64,000 nt of DNA from Choristoneura fumiferana (taxonomy: Eukaryota > Arthropoda > Insecta > Lepidoptera > Tortricidae), in assembly GCF_025370935.1 (NCBI RefSeq), contig NC_133479.1:2153320-2217319 (forward strand), written 5' to 3'. This document shows positions 27,401-37,374 of the stretch, in pieces. Positions within the stretch are counted from its first letter, which is position 1. Each line of letters begins with the position of its first letter. Under the pieces are notes generated by a model that was not told the DNA's origin, made no database searches, and saw only the letters and a program-made list of their open reading frames with translations. The translations under genes and the position numbers were made by a program.

Positions 27401-30400
27401 AAAAACTCCTACCAATGATCTTAAAACTATCTTAACCCTTTATAGGCTTTATAGGCCTCATGTATTGGAGCATACTACCACGTAATCAAAAGCAGCTATC
27501 GAATACATACCTGATAAAATATATTTTTAAAGTATGAATTGTCCCGTGATATTTATTTATTATTTATTATAAAAGCAATAAGGTTGAATTTCCAAAACAT
27601 GTGATCAGTAAATCGCCTCTACCTTTTTAAGGGTTAAAAGGTTCACTAGTTGGGGTTTTTTTATATCATTATTCGTTTTATTAAGTCTCACAACACAATA
27701 CCTACGGTCTGAATTACTAATTGTATTCACATCTTGTCCTCAGATATACACTGATAGCGTATTATGACATGTACGCGCAAATCTACACAACCACCAAAAT
27801 TTGGGTGCAGCTCTTCCTCATCTGGCTTGTGTCCTTCGGGCTCATGGTAAGTATCACTGTCAACCAATTACATTCATCATTATCATATTTATTTATTTAC
27901 ACATACTAGGCCTATACAACAAATATGTGTTCATGCAAATCCTGCACTTTCACGCTGTGAAAGCACACACAAACGTAACTATCACCACCTCCACAAAACA
28001 CTGACGCGTTTCGAACTCAACCAGAGTTGAAGAAATTATTCTACAACGAACTTAAACATGCCTTTTGAATGAAACAATATCTGTCCGAATCTTGCTAAAT
28101 AGATCTTGTTACACTGCAGTATTTTGGGTTAATATCCGACACACATTACACCATTATTACAGGACACCAATGTGATAGCGTACCAACATTATTATACAAA
28201 TTAAAATATCCGACAATATTTACAATTAACAAATGGCATGACTGCTATCGATCGAGCTACCTTTTTAAGTTAAGTAAAATGTTGAAAGACACTCGTACGT
28301 ATGTAACGTTTCTTCACAATTTCACCAAGTAGATACTCGTTAATACACATGTGCACACACTTGTGACTTGGTATCCCATTTGAATATGCATTGGCACTTG
28401 TACCCAAATTGTCACAATACGAAAATATCGTTTCCGGTCGCAAAGGCAGTGCCATTTCGCGACGTCATCTTTTTGTATGCCACTTCAAATGTTCTTAATA
28501 AGATCCGTGTGTTCGGGAACTGTATTTTAGGATGCTGATTCACAAAGGGGTTGAGCGTTGAGTTGACTATAATGAGACCTTTTGAAGAAGGGGACTTAAT
28601 TAGGCAGCGGTTATAGATCATTACATACAAATTTTATGATTTATTTACATACATTCCATACATACAATTCATCCCATCGATAGTCACATTTATGTATGTC
28701 ATCATAGACAACACGAAACTGTCATGTGGTTGTGACAAATGATAGCATACCAGCAGAAATCGTTTTGCATGGCACTCATTGCGCTGCGCGTATATGCTAG
28801 ACTTCTATTAATTACTTGACCGTGCTAGCAACGACTCAGTGTTTCAGTGCATTATGAATACCCCACACTTACATATGCGCTGTAGTATCATCTCAGCATT
28901 TTAACATTTAATTAAGTTCAACACAATTTATCTTCCGTACATAATACATATAATCCTAAATAATAAAAAGAGCCAACTTTATCATCATCATATCAGCCGT
29001 AGGACGTCCACTGTTGGACATAGGCCTCCCCCATAAACCTCTAGTCGCTTCGGTTGGTGACGATCCGTATCCACCGTGAGCTTGTGGCTTTAAACGGGTC
29101 ATCAGTCCACTCCCACCAACTCTCACTCAGAACTTACTTCACTCACATTGAGTAAATTTCACCCACTATTCCAAAGAAATTTCACAAGAAATCGATGCGA
29201 AGGACGGGTGACTGACGCTCGCTAAAATAAACATTGTATTCAAACAACTTTTTTATAATATCCAAGTTTTATCCAAACAATAAACAGCGGTATTCCCAGA
29301 ATTGGACACAAGCCTATTTAGACAGGCATCCCGTTTGCTAGCGGATTATGAAGGAAGTTGTGTTAGTTCGTTGCACTTCCATATTTACTGGTTTAATTGC
29401 CTCGAATTGTACGCAACATCCGAGCGCTAGTTAATGTTTTGAGTTGTTGGACACGTCACCGAGAGACGAGTTTAGGCGGGTACGTGAAATAGTGTTTTCT
29501 GCTTATGTTTTCTCTCATTTTATACCAGCTTATCTTTACTAATATTATACTTGAGGAAATAACTCCATCTGTCTTTCTGTTACGTCTTCGCTCTTAGATT
29601 CGGGTGCAATTTAGTATAGAAATAGTTTGATATCATGAAAAGGATAGGATTGTTTTTACCCGTGGAAATTGCATAGCTCCCGTGGGATATTAATAAAATA
29701 ATTCTTCGAGGGATGGAGTCGCGCGGGGGCAACAGTTAGTTTGCTAAATAAAACAAAGCAATTAACTAAGGGGATCCCTACCAATCAATGTAAAGTGATT
29801 CTACACTGCAGCTAGCTATTTGTAGCCACAATTTTATACGAAACACTCGATACGCGCGCGACCCCGACTCACACTTGGCCATTTTTTCCGCTTTTAAACT
29901 ACATAATCGAATTCGACATAAGACCTTTCACTAAATAGTCATAACTCATAGTGAGTGAGCGAAGTGCTAGAACTAGAACGGATATGGCGGCTTTTCATGA
30001 TATGCCTAGGAATTTCATGATCTGCCTAAACGTCACTAGCAAATCGTGAAATCGTCCCTTAGCCAATTCATGAAATGACGCCATTCCACGATATGCCTAG
30101 GAATATCGTGATTTGGCGGATTTTACGATCGGCCGCCGACATATATAAAACGCTAGTTTCTGCTCACTTGCACCACACATGACACATGGCACCTCTAATT
30201 GCACAGCCTATCTATCAGTTGCATTAACCATTTCTACGTAGATTACTCCAAACTATTCAGTTTGAATCATACGAACAGTTCCGTCCAATTGTACTAATGG
30301 ACTCTGACTATAAACTTTTTGAAGTTATTAAACGTAATAGTTTCTGTGTTGCCACGTAATAAAAATGTGCTCCCTCCCCTAGTTTAATGGGAAGGGAGAA

Positions 30401-33400
30401 TAAAGTTTTTTATGTCATTTCAATAAAATCACTTGAGGTTTGAGTAGTTTATGATCTGAGTAGTTTGTCTTGTCTTATGATATACCTATCATGTATTACA
30501 CTTTGTCAAATTCAAATTCAAATCATTTATTCAGTAAATAGGTGGCAATGGGCACTTTTACACTTTTTTTTTTAAACTACCAGTTCTTTCGGAAAGACCA
30601 TCATTGCCAAGAAGAATGTGCCGCAAGAAATTTGGCAGAAATTCCTTTTTTCAAGGTACAAATATAATAATAAAAAACTACAGAATACAATGAAAGAAAA
30701 AAATACATAAAAAGAACAATGCCAGTTCATCTCGGCGTATATATTTATGTCCCACTGTTGGGCACTGGCCTCTCAGAATGAGAGGGCTTGAACCGTTTCC
30801 CACGCGGGCCCAGTGCGGATGGGAACTTCATACATACCATTAAATTTATTCGCCGGTGTGTGCAGGTTTCCTCGCGATGTTTTCTGTCACCGATCTCGTG
30901 GCAAATTTCGAATGTAATTTCGCTCATAAATTCCGAAAAAAGAGGCGCGAGCCTGGGCTTGAATCCACGAACATCTGCTTGATAGATTAAACCACTAGGT
31001 CACCGCGGCATTTCTGTATGTAAACAGGTAATTAGAATTTAAGAGTTTCTTACCTCTCATTGTTCCTTAGCGTAACTGAGAAATCGAAATAAATAGAAAG
31101 AAAGAAGACATTTAATCACTAACATAAACACCTAACAAAAATTAACACAATTATACACAACAAAAACAAAAAAAAAACAAAAACAAAAAAAACAGGAAAA
31201 CACATGAACATAGTAGGTAGATTATAAGCAATTTAAAGTCTTTCACAATCATTGAGGTAGGCGCTTAAATTAAAAGTTTAAGTATGTTTTATAAAAAAAA
31301 ATCGAGGCCGTTGCATACTGGGAGTTTGCCTAATAAAACGCTCTTTATGGCCGCGCGAATTTTGCTATAAAGTCAGCTGTAAATTATATATTAAGACGCG
31401 CTGTGTGTGGCCGTGTTCTTGCGGTTTACGAAAGTTTTTTTTATATTTCGTAAATAAAACAGTTTAGTGTTATTATGACAGCAGCATTTTTAATTAAGTC
31501 TTACTGTACTGCGTGGAGGGGCAATCAGGAATTCAGGCATTGTGAGAACGTAAGGCGTCACTTCATTTATAAATGGTTACCCTGTAAACTCTAATTCGAA
31601 GAAAAAAGGTTTTTATTATTTCTTATACTAAATTTGCCATATAAATCAGGGTTCGAGGATATATATCATTGGATATATATCATGATATATATCCGATATA
31701 TATCAAATTATTTTTTATGATATATATCAATACAAAAATTGGTTTAAAAATTTGATATTATTAAGTAATTTTTGGTTAGTTTTTGGCCTTTGTTACTGTA
31801 TTTCTACTTCCCAAATGTAGATGGCGTTGGAGTAGTTAAAAGATACTCCCTAATAGTAGGATCTAATCCATTAATGGCGACAGTTGTGTCAGAAAATTTT
31901 CGTTACCAAAGAGTTAAGTTTTTGCTGTGTTTATTCTATTATTTTTTACAAAGAAAGTAATTTAATTTATAAAGTGCAGAAACAATTTTACTTAATTTAT
32001 TTTACAAATAATACTATGGCTTTCGTACAAAATGGATATATATCAAAATTTTGATATATATTATAAATATCCGATATTTTGATATTTATAATAAATAATA
32101 TTTATAATAAATAAATATAATTTTAGAACCCTGAATAAATACTAATTAAAGATCAAGATAATTGAAGATCTCTTCTTTTAAGCTATTAATAGAACACCTA
32201 CTTAATGCTGAAAACCGCAACCATAGAAAGAATTTAAAAAATATATATATATAAAAGTAGAATTTTCTTATGATCTGAGGCCTATACCAATAAAAGTTAT
32301 CATCGACGAATTGCTTAATTAGTACATAAATATGTACCAAAACCAATTTTTGACGAGCACACCCCGATAACTTGTCAATTCTTGTTTTTCTGCCTCGTTC
32401 CACAGAATAAGTAATAGTACAAGAAATCGTTCTTAAATTATTATTTTTTTCAGGTACCCCCGCTTTTAGGAGTCTGGGGCAAACTGGGACTGGACCCTAA
32501 AACCTTTTCCTGTACGATTCTCTCCGACGAAACTGGCCATTCGCCGAAAAAATACCTATTTGTCTTTGGTTTCGCGCTACCCTGCCTGGTCATCATCGTT
32601 TCCTACTCTTGCATATACTGGCGCGTGCGAGAGAGCAAGAGAAAGCTAGAGGGCCGCAGGTGTGTATGTGGGTGTGTATATCTTGAGTAGTTTGCGTGTG
32701 GTAAAAGGATGTGGGTTGCCAGGGTGAATGTTTTAATAATTAACAATGCTTATAGTCTTAACTTAGGTTAAAAAAACAGTTACTACTAATTGAACGCATG
32801 GCAGACATTACTTTCGTTTCCTAACAAAATAAGCTCACTGCCGGGATTTGTTCGATCGCGCCACGTAACGAAAAGGGTTATAGGTAAGGTAAGCCATAGC
32901 ACGACCAGTGCCCTTAGTGTAAGTTTTCGGTTACACAATACGTCTCGATCGCGTTCGCGTTTAAGTCTCACTTTGTATGCAAACACGAACAGCGCCTCTA
33001 GCGGAACGTTTGCGATGTTCGTGTTTCCATACAAATTGAGATTTTGACGCGATGGAGACGTATTTTGTAACCGAAAACTTACACTAAGGGTACTGCACTA
33101 CAATACAACCATGTCACAGTAAGCCATCATTGTTGTCAACAAGGAAACCACCAGGACGTTTATTGTGAACTGGTTCGGCAGGTCGGGCTTACAGCGGTAT
33201 AACTACTTTTATATGTTTTACGTGTGCATCCGTTTGTTTGTCTGTGGCATCGTAGCTCCCAAACGGATGACTCCTACATAACTTGAGGTCTTGAGCAATG
33301 CACTGACAGCAAGAACTAATAATATTCTCATAGATGGGCAAGTTGATCAGTACCCTTAGTCTAAGTTAACGGTTACAAAATACGTCTCGATCGCGTTCGC

Positions 33401-34272
33401 GTTAAAATCTCAATTTGTATGAAAACACGAACGTCGCAAACGTTCCGCTAGAGGCGCTGTTCGTGTTTCCATACAAATTAGATTTTAACGCGAACGCGAT
33501 CGAGACGTATTTTGTAACCGAAAACTTACACTAAGGGTACAGAGAACCAAAATCTCTAGAAAGCATTATCTCGATTTACTACTCTTAACTATACTCACTA
33601 TTCTATTGCTGTAACTCCCTTTCTAACAAGCCGAGTCCACCACTATCTATCAGGATCCTTAAGCTACCGTTACACATGCTAGTTACTAGCACAAAAGCAA
33701 GCTACTATTGAACAAATGCTACCTACTAGCATGTGTGTATAGGACATTGCACGTGCTACTATTAAGCATGCTTATTTAGTGGCATACTGGTACTTCAGGT
33801 AGTAGCATGCTTTTAGCATGCTAGTAACGAGCATGTGTAAGGCGGCCTTTACATCATTAAAAAATCGTAGACTCATTTTTTTTTCTCTATCCCCAGCAAA
33901 CTCAGCGGTCAAACAGCCAAAGAAAAGGAAGAAGACTCCCGCCTTACAACTCTAATGCTGACAATCTTCCTCTGTTTCCTCGCTTGTTTTCTCCCTCTAA
34001 TGATCATGAACGTAGCAGACGACAGCATCAAGTTCCCTTGGCTCCACATCATCGCGTCTATCTTGGCTTGGGCGTCCAGTGTCATAAATCCTCTAATCTA
34101 CGCGGCGACCAATAGACAATATAGAGCGGCGTATGGCAACCTTTTGAAATTTTGCAAGAGCAACCCTGTGATGAAAAGGACCACTTGGGGTAGCAGAACG
34201 GTAGGGCATTCCTCTAATTCACCCCACTATGGTGAGAAAAGGAATCCATTGAATGAACCTACTAAGTTATGA
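12349..34272 (+). CDS. Tre1: Tre1/moody-family class A G-protein-coupled receptor (5 coding exons, 348 aa)
   Basis: Coding exons join at 12349-12463, 18432-18678, 27744-27846, 32454-32659 and 33897-34272; all introns are GT..AG and the phases agree, giving 348 aa. Class A landmarks are all present: N40 (GN in TM1), D69 in TM2, C96 and C175 (TM3/ECL2 disulfide pair), NRY at 120-122 in place of DRY, W148 in TM4, P198 in TM5, CFLP at 254-257 in TM6 and NPLIY at 288-292 in TM7. R121 lies exactly 25 residues after C96, as expected. The NRYTLIA motif and the ECL2/TM5 stretch (FSCTIL, then LPCLVIIVSYSCIY) resemble Drosophila Tre1 (trapped in endoderm 1, which guides germ-cell and neuroblast polarity) more than its paralogue moody (blood-brain barrier). 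It should act at the plasma membrane through G proteins. The 22-kb span comes from transposon-filled introns. The family is secure; orthology to Tre1 is likely but judged from memory of the family. Confidence 0.9.
14390..14740 (-). mobile_element. RTE-like non-LTR retrotransposon, 3' end of RT ORF
   Basis: The minus-strand frame 14630-14397 reads KWQWAGHIARRTDGRWGRKV, then SVGRPPTRWTDDL, and ends AYVQQWTSYG, the typical C-terminus of lepidopteran RTE-clade RT proteins. It is followed by a (TGA)n tail. 5'-truncated. Confidence 0.85.
14801..14938. mobile_element. palindromic MITE, 'CCACCGGCGAGGCGAGAC' family, copy 1
   Basis: Arms CCACCGGCGAGGCGAGACGA / TCGTCTCGCCTCGCCGGTGG flank a GCGGGCCGCCGCGGGC centre. 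Other copies are at 50511-50641 and 57246-57339. Confidence 0.8.
15812..16100 (+). repeat. tRNA-derived SINE (second family), copy 1
   Basis: The head has a box-A-like AGTGGTTAGAGGACCTGA and box-B-like GGTTTCCATCCC; the body TGCTCTCGAGTCTTGGGCGT matches 49000-49240. Confidence 0.65.
16718..16935 (+). repeat. LINE-like 3' repeat (GGTGTTGCAGATG family), copy 2
   Basis: CTAATCCTGCCGTGAAGCAG through GGTGTTGCAGATGTTTATGG to CTCGTTTGCC, as at 9776-10036. Confidence 0.65.
17585..17803. mobile_element. palindromic MITE with telomere-like repeats at its centre
   Basis: Imperfect arms of about 80 bp (left TTTCGGCGAATAACGTTTGG; right TGCCAAATGTTACGTTTCGA) enclose (CCTAA)4 at 17672-17692 and a short AATAGGTTCTACACGG segment. 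Confidence 0.7.
17668..17692 (-). repeat. (TTAGG)4 telomere-type repeat
   Basis: Four CCTAA units in a row; the insect telomere repeat is TTAGG. It is internal to a MITE, so it is not a telomere end. Confidence 0.8.
18104..18295. mobile_element. 192-bp palindromic MITE (GTGCCCTTAGTGTAAG family), copy 1
   Basis: A nearly perfect inverted repeat: GTGCCCTTAGTGTAAGTTTT ... AAAACTTACACTAAGGGCAC with arms of about 80 bp around GTTCCGCTAGAGGCGCTGTT. It ends about 135 bp before GPCR exon 2. Confidence 0.9.
18432..18678 (+). CDS. Tre1: Tre1-like GPCR, coding exon 2
   Basis: It encodes residues 39-120: the GN of TM1, ICL1, TM2 with D69, ECL1 and TM3 with C96, ending in ...AITIN before the split Arg of NRY. 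The acceptor is TTTCCAG and the donor is GTGAGG. Confidence 0.92.
20207..20430 (+). mobile_element. non-LTR retrotransposon ORF2 C-terminal fragment
   Basis: RVKDNSLCECGLDEGCLDHL, then FFECSKLTS: the Cys/His cluster (C.C.....C..H....C) that closes jockey/R1-type ORF2 proteins, followed by about 50 residues and a stop. 5'-truncated dead copy. Confidence 0.7.
21545..21736. mobile_element. 192-bp palindromic MITE, copy 2
   Basis: Same termini and length as 18104-18295, with a few substitutions. Confidence 0.9.
22165..22260 (-). repeat. fragment of the CCGGCCAAGAGCGTGTCGGA repeat
   Basis: Homologous to the start of 6272-7195. Confidence 0.6.
22680..22905 (+). repeat. tRNA-derived SINE (third family), copy 1
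   Basis: The tRNA-like core 22789-22852 (GTGGTGTAGCGGTATAGCAC, TTCGATTCCC) is flanked by sequence also found inverted at 43600-43800. In this copy the part between anticodon and T arms is shortened. Confidence 0.65.
22905..23060 (+). repeat. fragment of the CCGGCCAAGAGCG repeat
   Basis: Same as the 3280-3435 end of copy 1: ATTAGTAGTTTAAGAGTAAG ... GTGTCCGACACGCTCTTGGC. Confidence 0.65.
23480..23975 (+). mobile_element. RTE-like non-LTR retrotransposon, 3' end of RT ORF
   Basis: The frame reads QRAMERAMLGVSLRDRIRN, then KWQWAGHIARRTDNRWGRKV, then SVGRPPTRWTDDIVRVAGNR, ending QQWTSSG and a (GAT)n tail at 23956-23978. The best preserved of five copies in the window; 5'-truncated. Confidence 0.88.
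24765..24904. mobile_element. mariner-like MITE, 140 bp
   Basis: TACAGTCAAGGAAACTG at the left and CAGTTTCCTTGACTGTA at the right are perfect inverted repeats beginning and ending with TA, as in Tc1/mariner elements. Confidence 0.8.
26050..26490 (+). mobile_element. RTE-like 3' end split by a nested insertion
   Basis: A left part (GGCAGCTGGTAGAAGCTGG) and a right part (CTTATGTCCAGCAGTGGAC, (GAT)n tail) of the RTE end are separated by the element at 26128-26424. Confidence 0.7.
26128..26424. mobile_element. hAT-like non-autonomous element, 297 bp, with 8-bp TSD
   Basis: It is flanked by GGGCGCAA at 26120-26127 and 26425-26432. The left end ACAGGACCGTCTTAAGCC resembles the reverse complement of the right end (AATACCGTATTTACC). 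The internal GGGGCCC-rich stretches fit the common hAT type. Confidence 0.7.
27744..27846 (+). CDS. Tre1: Tre1-like GPCR, coding exon 3
   Basis: It encodes residues 121-155: the RY of the NRY motif, ICL2 and TM4 with W148. The acceptor is TCCTCAG and the donor is GTAAGT. It fits phase 2 on the left and phase 0 on the right. Confidence 0.88.
28980..29105 (-). mobile_element. RTE-like 3' fragment
   Basis: Carries the same GTCCAACAGTGGACGTCCTA tail (minus) as 14390-14740 and is cut off at about 29105. Confidence 0.65.
30000..30140. repeat. degenerate GATATGCCTAGGAAT / TCGTGATTTGGC repeats
   Basis: ATGATATGCCTAGGAATTTC at about 29998 and CGATATGCCTAGGAATATCG at about 30098 with related spacers; it ends in a TTTTACGATCGGCCGCC block. 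Confidence 0.5.
30735..31005 (-). repeat. tRNA-derived SINE (first family)
   Basis: Same layout as 3970-4280; the tRNA-like head is at the 31005 end (GGTGACCTAGTGGTTTAATC; GTGGATTCAAGCC on the minus strand). Confidence 0.65.
31647..32133. mobile_element. hAT-like MITE with ATATATC internal repeats, 487 bp
   Basis: Termini CAGGGTTC and GAACCCTG; the interior has many GATATATATC units (31670-31730 and 32035-32060). Flanks share ATAAAT, an imperfect target duplication. No transposase. Confidence 0.6.
32454..32659 (+). CDS. Tre1: Tre1-like GPCR, coding exon 4
   Basis: It encodes residues 156-223: ECL2 with the conserved Cys (FSCTIL), TM5 with its Pro and the basic start of ICL3 (RVRESKRK). A polypyrimidine tract and CAG precede it; the donor is GTGTGT. 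Confidence 0.9.
32908..33093. mobile_element. palindromic MITE (GTGCCCTTAGTGTAAG family), copy 3
   Basis: 186 bp; the centre is in the opposite orientation to copies 1, 2 and 4 (GCGCCTCTAGCGGAACGTTT). Confidence 0.88.
33350..33540. mobile_element. palindromic MITE, copy 4
   Basis: 191 bp, with GTACCCTTAGTCTAAG and CTAAGGGTAC ends. It lies about 260 bp from copy 3. Confidence 0.88.
33658..33850. mobile_element. MITE with TTACACATGCTAGTTACTAGCA arms
   Basis: Left CCGTTACACATGCTAGTTAC pairs with right GTAACGAGCATGTGTAAGGC; the middle is rich in AGCATGC/GCATGCT words. Confidence 0.7.
33897..34272 (+). CDS. Tre1: Tre1-like GPCR, last coding exon
   Basis: It encodes residues 224-348: the end of ICL3, TM6 (CFLACFLP), TM7 (NPLIY) and a Ser/Thr-containing cytoplasmic tail that ends in TKL before the TGA stop. 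The acceptor follows a long T/C tract. Confidence 0.92.
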
Positions 34273-34432
34273 ATTATGTAAGTGTTTGCAGAATCCCAAA
34301 TTAACTTAATTGGTTCAACGAAAGTTTTCTTTTAGTAATGTTACTTTTTTTTAAGAAATGTATAGTAAAAGTACTTTTAGAAGATGCACTAATGTACATA
34401 AGTATAATAAATAATGTTATCACAAGGGAGCA

Positions 34433-34438
34433 AATAAA
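34433..34438 (+). terminator. candidate poly(A) signal of the GPCR gene
   Basis: AATAAA lies about 160 nt after the TGA stop in an AT-rich 3' UTR. A second AATAAA-like site is at about 34405. Confidence 0.5.
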
Positions 34439-34582
34439 AATAATGCATTTAAAATAGAAGTAGGTATTGAGTTCAGAAATAGGTGTTTGGATTTTTAGTT
34501 CTACTTTTAGGTTTTCTCTCTGTCTCTCTAATTAATGAGTAGATTTTACTTCGTTTTTTTAGCATTAGAAAGAATGTAAGCG

Positions 34583-34740
34583 ATCTTGACGTGTCTTTTT
34601 ATTGAAAAACACTTTGTAAAATAAGTCAATAACTATTAGCAAGGACATATGATAATTTACAATAATTTACATGCTTTTGGTATCATAATTAATAGTTAGT
34701 ATTTTTAAAAACGTTTTTCAATAAAAAGTCTCGTCAAGAT
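34583..34740. mobile_element. MITE with 28-bp inverted ends, 158 bp
   Basis: ATCTTGACGTGTCTTTTTAT ... ATAAAAAGTCTCGTCAAGAT. It lies just downstream of the GPCR poly(A) site. Confidence 0.75.
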
Positions 34741-34924
34741 TGTTTACCCTTTTTCTCAATCTTAAAAAAAAACGAAGTATAGATAACGCGAAATGAAATT
34801 GAGCTAGATACACAATACGTCTTAAGAACGTACCACCAAACTCATCAATAAGTAAACAAAAGTAAAAAAAAAAAACTATTCGAGGTGTGAATAGAATACA
34901 TTTCTTAATTTTTTATTTTGTATT

Positions 34925-35165
34925 TTTAACCCCCGACTTAAAAATAGGGGTGTTATAAGTTTGACCGCTATGTGTTTCTGTCATGTCTGTCTCTGGCACT
35001 CACACAGCTCTTAAACGGATAAACCGATTTGAATGCGGATTGTATTATTTGAAAGTAGGGTTTCTAGCGATGGTTCTTAGACATGTTTCATTAAAATCGG
35101 TTCAGACGTTTTTGAGATATTGAACTTTGAAGTGACAAAGTCGGGGGTTTTCCAACTTTTTGTTG
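34925..35165 (+). repeat. TTATAAGTTTGACCGCTATG repeat, copy 1
   Basis: Shares CCCCCGACTTAAAAA / TTGACCGCTATGTG / TTTTTGAGATATTGAA / AGTGACAAAGTCGG with 38045-38285. Confidence 0.65.
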
Positions 35166-36465
35166 TTTAGGTTAGTTAGGTTATCTCATACAAAATGGAC
35201 AAACTTGTATGACAACTTGTACATAATGTTAATAATGTAAATAAAATACTACGCTTTAGTTAATCTTAAGTTATAATACTTATAATATGTACTTCACCTG
35301 ACATTGTACCAGTGAATTTACCAAAGTTTCTCAAATCTTATTTTTAAGTAATAAATGTGACATTCCCTGTCTTAGATGTTAGGTTTTTATATTATTATGA
35401 TTACTACGAAACTGCCATATATTCTTTATACCCCAGTCACCTAACACCTTCGCTCTAAGTAAAATCAACATTAATTCAAATAAGCAATTTTTTCCAATAA
35501 AAGTAGGTCAGGTAATTTGCAAATATATTCTTCAATAATCCACCAAAATTTATCATCGCGACAGTAAAATGTATAAAAAAAACTTTAATAATTCTGTAAT
35601 AATCAGGCGAAATTGCTATAAGCCTATTTACTTACTTCATAATTTACTCGTGTTATTTATGCTCTTTGTAACACATGTAAAATCCACTTATTTTTTTAAA
35701 GGAACTTAAAAAAAGGCTTCATATTTTCTAAAGTAAAAATTAATTACAATAGTGGCATAAAAGGTAAGTATGGTTAAGTTTTAGGTATGTCTTTTTAACG
35801 TGCCTTGAGACTTTTTGCACTTATTTTTGCTGCTCATGTTATATCGGTTTAACAAAATACGCAATTTCCAATCATATATATTGTTGGATTTTAAATGATA
35901 ATTATTTAAAATCCAATTTCTTGTTAATATGTGACTTAAAAATCTTATTTTATTTTTTTCCTAATAGAAATTAGACGTATTACGAAATAATCACTTAAGT
36001 GGTTTTTTTTTATTTCCTGTTAGTTATATTATTGGTGAATTCAGCTTGCGGGTCAAATAACTGAATTATTTAAACATATTTTGACAGTAAATTTACTGAT
36101 AACATTTTTGCTCAAAAAAAAATCACCTATAATATTTTTTTTTTACCATCTTCAGGAACCATATTTTGGTGGATTCGAAAATATAGGTTCTTAAAATTAC
36201 ACGTAAAAGCCGTATGCAAAAAATTATCCTTAAATCGAATTATTTCCAAAAACTGTACCTACACCGATTTTGTGGTAAGATTTTGTAAAGCTCATGTTAT
36301 TATTAAAACTGGAAGCGGTATCGAACTGTCTAGGGAATTGTTAACATCTTTGGATATTAAAACTAAGGCCTAGATTAGACCTGTAAGAAGAAACGTGTAT
36401 GTCACATTACACTGCGACGCTCGATTGGCCACTTCACACTCGTTTGCCACAGCCTTGCAATGTAC

Positions 36466-36631
36466 ATCAGCCAAATAAGTGGTCTATCAATTTTTAAACA
36501 AGTTCCTATCAAATGAATATGTCGCTAAAGTCGAACTTTCAAGTTGACAGACACGTCTATTGGCATTATTGTTTTATGACATGCAAACGATTACCAATTT
36601 TAGGATGGTAGACCACATATTTGGCTGATGG
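36466..36631. mobile_element. MITE with CATCAGCCAAATA ends
   Basis: CATCAGCCAAATAAGTGGTC at the left and GACCACATATTTGGCTGATG at the right, 166 bp. Confidence 0.7.
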
Positions 36632-37174
36632 CTGGATGGTTTTTTCTTGCAGGTCTACTCTACTGGGAACATGTAGCACGCTTGAATGTATTAGTGGCCT
36701 AAAAGATGCTGGACAATTTAGTACTTTGACACTTTTACTAATTTGACTACAATACCGGGACAGTCCAAGTACTAAAGTGTCAAACCATTTTGGAGGCAAA
36801 ATATGCAACAGAATATATCAAAATTTTATCCTTAATTTAATTTCTTAGATCATGTTTTGAACGATATAGCGTGCTTAACGAGCACTCTTTTTATGTAGGT
36901 ATTTTTCTATAGTCTAGCTAGATATTGATTACATAATCACACTATACCACATTGTAATGAATATACGTAATATTAAATATTTCTAATAGAGTACAACATT
37001 ATAACAGTAGAAATGATATGAAAATGCGAGTTTCTCGTAACTATCACATTTTTGACGTAAAATGCTTGGGAATGGCGACAATTTTGTCAGAGAAATTTAA
37101 ATTCCTTAATTCATTCATTTTCTACTGTTTTATGTCATACTCCGTCTCTTGGACGTTTTAAAAAAAATGTATTA

Positions 37175-37374
37175 GTTTTTCCTAAGAATCAAGAGCACAA
37201 TCGATTCCAATAGTTTAAAAAAATGTCCCCAAGGAAATGACAGTTTTGCGACGTTTTTTCATACACTCTGTATGGGCGTGACAAAACTGACTCATAGAAA
37301 TATATATGAAAAATTGGGGTCAATTTTTTAAACGATCGGAATCGATTGTGCTCTTGATTCTGAGTAGGAAAAAC
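37175..37374. mobile_element. MITE with 35-bp inverted ends, 200 bp
   Basis: GTTTTTCCTAAGAATCAAGA at the left and TCTTGATTCTGAGTAGGAAA at the right; the arms continue through GAGCACAATCGATTCC. Confidence 0.75.

Larger units (their letters stand above)
18679..27743 (+). other. GPCR intron 2 (9.1 kb)
   Basis: It holds a non-LTR C-terminal fragment (20207-20430), palindromic MITE copy 2 (21545-21736), SINE and lepidopteran repeat pieces (22165-23060), an RTE tail (23480-23975), a mariner-like MITE (24765-24904) and a broken RTE copy with a nested element (26050-26490). The 27000-27740 part is unassigned. Confidence 0.7.
27847..32453 (+). other. GPCR intron 3 (4.6 kb)
   Basis: It holds an RTE fragment (28980-29105), GATATGCCTAGGAAT-type degenerate repeats (30000-30140), a LINE-like tail (30500-30640), a SINE (30735-31005), an A-rich tract (about 31145-31195) and a hAT-like element full of ATATATC units (31647-32133). 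Confidence 0.65.
32660..33896 (+). other. GPCR intron 4 (1.2 kb)
   Basis: It holds two copies of the palindromic MITE (32908-33093, 33350-33540) and a third, different MITE (33658-33850), leaving little unique sequence. Confidence 0.7.

Noticed and set aside
31660..31740. Origin-like AT-rich palindromes (GATATATATC)
   Set aside because: Explained as internal repeats of a hAT-like MITE with CAGGGTTC/GAACCCTG ends.
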